NCBI GenBank assembly: GCA_030765045.1
Contig: CM060970.1
Span: 52,476,076 to 52,540,075, forward strand
Source of the DNA: Tenodera sinensis
Taxonomy: Eukaryota > Arthropoda > Insecta > Mantodea > Mantidae
Reading direction: 5' to 3'
Length of the DNA stretch: 64,000 nucleotides
A program made the translations under genes and the position numbers. Shown one piece after another: positions 36,401-42,400 of the stretch (position 1 is the first letter of the stretch; the number at the start of each line of letters is the position of its first letter). Under the pieces are notes generated by a model that made no database searches, was not told the origin of the DNA, and saw only the letters and a list, made by a program, of their open reading frames with translations.

Positions 36401-39400
36401 CTGTCTCTCTCTGTGTGTATAACGTGACATCCAAATATGACGTAATGTAAAGGAAATGTTTAACATTACGTTGCGTTAAATCACACTGGCAACCCTATTA
36501 ATACCATGTATTAGATTTTCACTTTACGTCCGTCACCTTGTTACGTTAAGCAAAGTTCATCATAATTCCGGCATAACCACTTGAAAAGAGTATGTATTTG
36601 AAAATTCAATATAATAACAATAACTCGAAAACGGTTAATGCCACAATTTATTTCGAATAAATTGTGTTTTCTAACGAGACCCACGCACTCTTAAAATACT
36701 ATGTAAAACACACAAATCGTAATATTGGTTGTTACTTCTGGATATAAAAAAGTATAGTATTTCCTTCATTAATTTGGCAGCTGTAGTGTTTTAAGTAGGA
36801 GAAAATTTGAATACACTGCACATGCTATAAAATACAGCTCAGATATGCTATAACGATCTATAACACATTATGTAGGTAACTTTCCTAAAATTAGTAGTAC
36901 AGCTTTATTGCTCTTTCGTTTTAAGAGCAATTTCAATCAAATTAAATTTCAGTTTATTTTATGACACATGATGCGCAATAAAGATAATCTCGCCGATAAT
37001 ATTGCACCTACTTGTATTGGGTAATTAAGTAAACCCCAGCGCAACAGCCCATGAAGGGCCAAGGCTTGCCGCCCAGCCGCTGCGTTCCCCTGCTCTACAC
37101 ACTACAGGCTCATTGATGGGGTGCTACCTACTTATATTATTCTCCTAAAATTAATGTAAGAGAAACCATAAACAGGAAACTACTCTGAAAATCCAAAAAG
37201 GGAGCTATTGTGGCAGACAAAGTTTAATGGTCGTTGATAGCTGACTACTGTTGTGCAAATACATTTTGTGGTTGCAAATGGTATATATACATATATCACC
37301 GACTTTATCGCGTGATTTCAGTGTTTAACTACACAACACAGTATGGTGTGGCAAGCCTCTGATTGGATTTTGTTGACCAGCTCCTCTTGCCACCCATCAT
37401 TAAATGTTGTGTCAGTTAGGTTATTCCAAAATTTGGATCATGTTGCTTCCCAGATGTAATATTTCTTTGAAAGAAAACTTCTCTGAAAGAACTATTTATC
37501 ATAAAACTCGGGCTTTTCAATAATTCAAATTGGATGTTATATTCACAAAGCAAACAACACGTAATACTGTCCTTAAAGCATTAGGTATATGTTGGTTTAA
37601 AAAATCCGTGCTCGTTCCACGAAGTTGTGAGAAACAATTAAATAGCGACGGAACTTTAAAAAAATGACAAGTAATTGAACGTTTAAAACCATTTCGCAAC
37701 AAAAGTTCTTGGAGCTTGCATGCTCTAAGGAGATTACATTTTTGTGCAGTACGTTTTTGTGGTAACATTTCCTACATATGTAAAATTATACAAAAGTCCT
37801 TCCAAGTGAAAACGATTTCATAAAATATCAGAAAATTCAAGATATAAATTTTATTTTTTATGTATTAATATCGTACATATATTGTATTTTAATCAGAATG
37901 TAGGAGCCATTTTTCTGTAAGCCTGCTTTCCTTTTCGATTTATGTTATTTACAGAGATAGATTTTTTTTCTAAAAAATCTGATGTTGCACTCGCACAACT
38001 TTCTGTACTCCTCTACTAACCATTCTTACAAACTCTTACTCCTATATCCTCTTCGTGTTTGTACAAATTGTAATTGCTGATATCCTTTTAGGTACAAGGG
38101 GAATATTAGAATACAGTAGGGTTTGAGCGATAGTCAAATCGTTTAAAACTTTGAGATCGCGTTCTCTTTGTACGCTTAACATATAAAATCTGATGTGTTG
38201 CACTCATTCTAAAAATTATCTTGCTCATTTCCTTGTAGGTGAAAGGGGAATATTAGAATACAGTAGGCTTTGAGCGATAGTCAAGTCTTTTAAAGCTTTG
38301 AGATTCCGTTCTCTTTGCACTCTTAACATATAAAAAAATGAACGATGTTCCATTTCACGAAAGTTCTAAGTCTTCCAAAACTCACACACATAACAAGGAA
38401 TATCTCCGAAATGGTTCAACCTATAAGACAATTTATTCAGATATAAATTGTGTATTTTAGCAAGATCTACATTTTTATATAGTATGACTTTGTCTATCTC
38501 TAACGGTTTACCAGTTATGCAAAAGTCATCCAGAGTAAATACAACTACAGGGGCTATACCCAGAAAATTCGATATACATTTCATTTGTCATAAAAATATC
38601 TCAAATATACGTATGACATTTTAATCAAAATCGTTAGAGCCGTTTTCAAGAAAATCAAAATTTTCGAAAAATGTTCCATGTAAAGGGTAGTTTAGGGAGG
38701 GGCTATTTTCTTCAAAATCTTCGTGTGGTATCCTCTAAAGACATTAAACTCAAATACCAATCGTTTTTTAGTTATGCTGTCCACAGACACACAGATCATT
38801 CTCTAAAAATGTTTTTTTCTTATTCAGGGGGACTCGGAACATTTCCAGTAAAATATCTATATCGAAGTTTTGGTTGGACAACAAAACTCCTACTTACCAG
38901 TAGTGAAAGTCAAAATCGCCAAAAAGGGAAAATTCGACATCGCAAACACGACGTCGAAAGCACATTATCCAGTATTCGACATCGGGTAGTAGAAATCCTC
39001 GAGTGTTCAGCATCGTAATTAAGTTTTACAATGCAAGTTCCACGGGGAATGTTTGACATCGAGAGTTCGACATCTGGGTTCGAGGTAGGTACGAGACATC
39101 GAAAATTCGACATCGTAGGTACTTATACATCGAAATTTCAACATCCTAAAATCGACTTGATAGGCTCGACATCTGGGTTCGAGATGAGTACACGACATCG
39201 AAAATTCGACATCGAAAATGCGTCGTAGTAGGCTTGACATCTGGGTTCGAGATAGGTACCATACATCGAAAACTGCACATCGAAAATTCGAGATCGAAAT
39301 TTCGACGTGGTAGGCTCGACATCTGGGCTCAAGATAGGTACCCGACATCGAAAATTTACCACTATTTGACATCGAAAATTCGACGTGGTAGGCTCGATAT

Positions 39401-42400
39401 GCGAGTTCGAGATAGGTAGCCCGACAGCGAAAATTCGACATCGAAAATTCGACATCGAAAATTCGACATCGAAAATTCGACATCGAAAATTCGACATCGA
39501 AAATTCGACATCGAAAATTCGACATCGAAAATTCAACGTCTTGGCTCGCCATCTGCGTTCGATACAAGCACCCCTCTATCGAAAATTCGACATCGAAAAA
39601 TCCACGTGGTGGGCTCGACATCTGAATTCGAGATAAGTACCCCGAATTCGAACATTGTACATCGAAAATTCAACGTGGCTGGCTCGACATCAGGGTTCAA
39701 CATAGGTAGCCGACATCAAAAATTCGCCACAATACGACATCGAAAATTTGACGTGCTATGATCGACATGAGTTCGAGATAGGTATACCGACATCGAAAAA
39801 TCGACATCGAAAGTGCGTCGTAGGCTCGACATCTTGGTTCGAGATAGGTACCCGACATCGAAAATTCGACATCGAAAATTCGACGTGGTAGGGTCGACAT
39901 CTGGGTTAGTAATAAGTACCCCTATATCGAAAATTCGACAGCGAAAATTTGTTGTGGTAGGCTCGACATCTGGATTCCATATAGGTACCCCGACATCGAA
40001 AATTGGACATCGCAATTTCGAGATCGAAATTTCGCCGTGGTAGGCTCGACATCCGGGTACAAGATAGGTACCCAACATCGAAAATTAGCCACAATTCAAC
40101 ATCGAAAACGCGACGTGATAAGCTCGATATCTGAGTTCAAGATTGGTACCCGACATAAAAAATTCGACTTCGAAAATACATAAAAAATTAGACATGGTAG
40201 GCCTTGCATTGGGGTTCGAGATAGGTAACCTGACATCGAAAATTCCACATCGAAAATTCCACATCGAAAATTCCACATCGGAAATTCCACATCGGAAATT
40301 CCACATCGGAAATTCCACATCGGAAATTCCACATCGGAAATTCCACATCGGAAATTCCACATCGGAAATTCAACATCGGAAATTCAACATCGAAAATTCA
40401 ACATCGAAAATTCAACATCGAAAATTCAACATCGAAAATTCAACATCGAAAATTCAACATCGAAAATTCAACATCGAAAATTCAACATAAAAAATTCGAC
40501 GTGGAGGGATCGAAGAGTTCGAGATAAGTACCTCGACATGGAATATTCAACATCAAAGGTTCGACATTAAAATTCGACCTCAAAATATCGATATCAAAAT
40601 TTCGACGTGGTGGGCTCGACATCCGGGTTTGAGATAGGTACTTTCTCATCGAAAATTGGGCATCGGTAGCTCGACAATGAAATATGGCTTCAAAAGTTCG
40701 ACATCGGAGGTTCGACACGGAGAGTTTAACATCGAACCTTGTGCTGTTTTGGATTCGGCGGTCTCAAAAAATGTTTTCCACTAAATCTCCACAAGGTATT
40801 TTACGGTGGAATACATTTCCTCTAATTTCCTATTCGTAGTAGAGAATGTAAATCGGAACATCAAACTGCGTATCTAAAAATCAGTATCAAACCCTATATT
40901 AAAATTTGTATTTAAATCTCTGACAAAAAAAGGAGTTGCTCTCAGGTGACTTTCTCTACTCTTGTACTAACCATTCTTACAAACTCTTATTCTTCTATCT
41001 TCTTCGTCTTAGTTATGATAAACATTTCTACAAATTATCTTATTGCTTATTTCCTTGTAGGTGCAAGGGGAATATTAGAATACAGTAGGCTTAAAGCGAT
41101 AGTCAAATCTTTTAAATCTTTGAGATTCCGTTCTCTTTACACACTTAGCATATAAAAAAATAAACAACGATGTTCCGTTTGACGAAAGTTTTGTTTTCCG
41201 AAACTCAAACACATAACAAGGAATATCTCCGAAATGGTTCACCCTACAAGAAAATTTATTCAGATATAAATTGTGTATTTTAGCAAGAGCTACATGTTTT
41301 GTACAGTACGATTTGGTCCATCTCTAACGGTTTACCAGTTGTGCAGAAGTCGTCCAGAGTAAATACGACTACAGGGGCTATAGCTAGAAAATTCAAGATA
41401 TACATTTCATTTTTCATAAAAATATCTCAAACATGACATTTTAATCAAAATCGTTAGAGCCGTTTTTAAGAAAATAAAAATTTTCGAAAAATGTTCCATG
41501 TAAAGGGTAGTTTAGGGTGGGGCTATTTTCTTCAAAATCTTCGTGTCGCGTCCTTGAAAGACTTTAAACTTAAATACCAACTTTGGTTTTTAACCGACTT
41601 TACGTTTTTGAGTTGTGCTGTCCACAGACTGACACACAGACGCACAGACTGATACACGGATACACACGGCCTTTTTTTGCTTTTTTTTTATTCAGGGGGT
41701 CTCAAGACATATATTTGCGGTGAAATCTCGACATCGAAATTTTGGGTGGAATACAATACTTCCTCTACTTACCAGTAGAGAAAGTAGAAATGAACAACGA
41801 TGTTCCATTTCACGAAAGTTTCAAATTTTTTTTTCGAATCTGACACAAATAACAAAGAATATCTCCAAAATGGTTCACTCTACAAAAAAATTATTTCGAT
41901 ATAAATTGTGTTTTGGTGAGATCTAAATTTTTTGTATATTAAGAATTGCGAGTTATTCAAAAGTCATCCAGAGTAAACAGGACCACATAGGCTATAGCCA
42001 GAAAATTCAAGATATACATTTCATTTGTCATCAAAATATCTCAAACATATGACGATTTTAATCAAAATTGTTAGAGCCATTTTCAAGAAAATCAAAATTT
42101 TCGAAAAATTTTCCATGTAAAGAGTAGTTTAGGGTGGAGCTATTTCCTTCAAAATCTTCGTGTCGCATCCTTGAAAGACAAACTTAAATACCAATTTTGG
42201 TTTTTAACCGACTTTTCGTTTTAGAGTTATGCTGACCACAGGCACACAGATACACACACGGACCTTTTTCTAAAAATGCGTTTTTTTAGATTCAGGTGAT
42301 CTCAAAACATATATATCCGGTGAAATCTCGACATCGAATTTTTGGGTGGAATACAATACTTCCCGTACTTATCAGTAGAGAAAGTAATAAGTAGCATAGC

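Noticed and set aside
39019..39621. 200-codon minus-strand frame and several overlapping frames at 38.9-40.5 kb
   Set aside because: Translations of the 14-bp minisatellite, open in all frames; not proteins.
40233..40498. Regular short repeats resembling a CRISPR array
   Set aside because: Units are contiguous 14-mers without unique spacers, in a eukaryotic intron.
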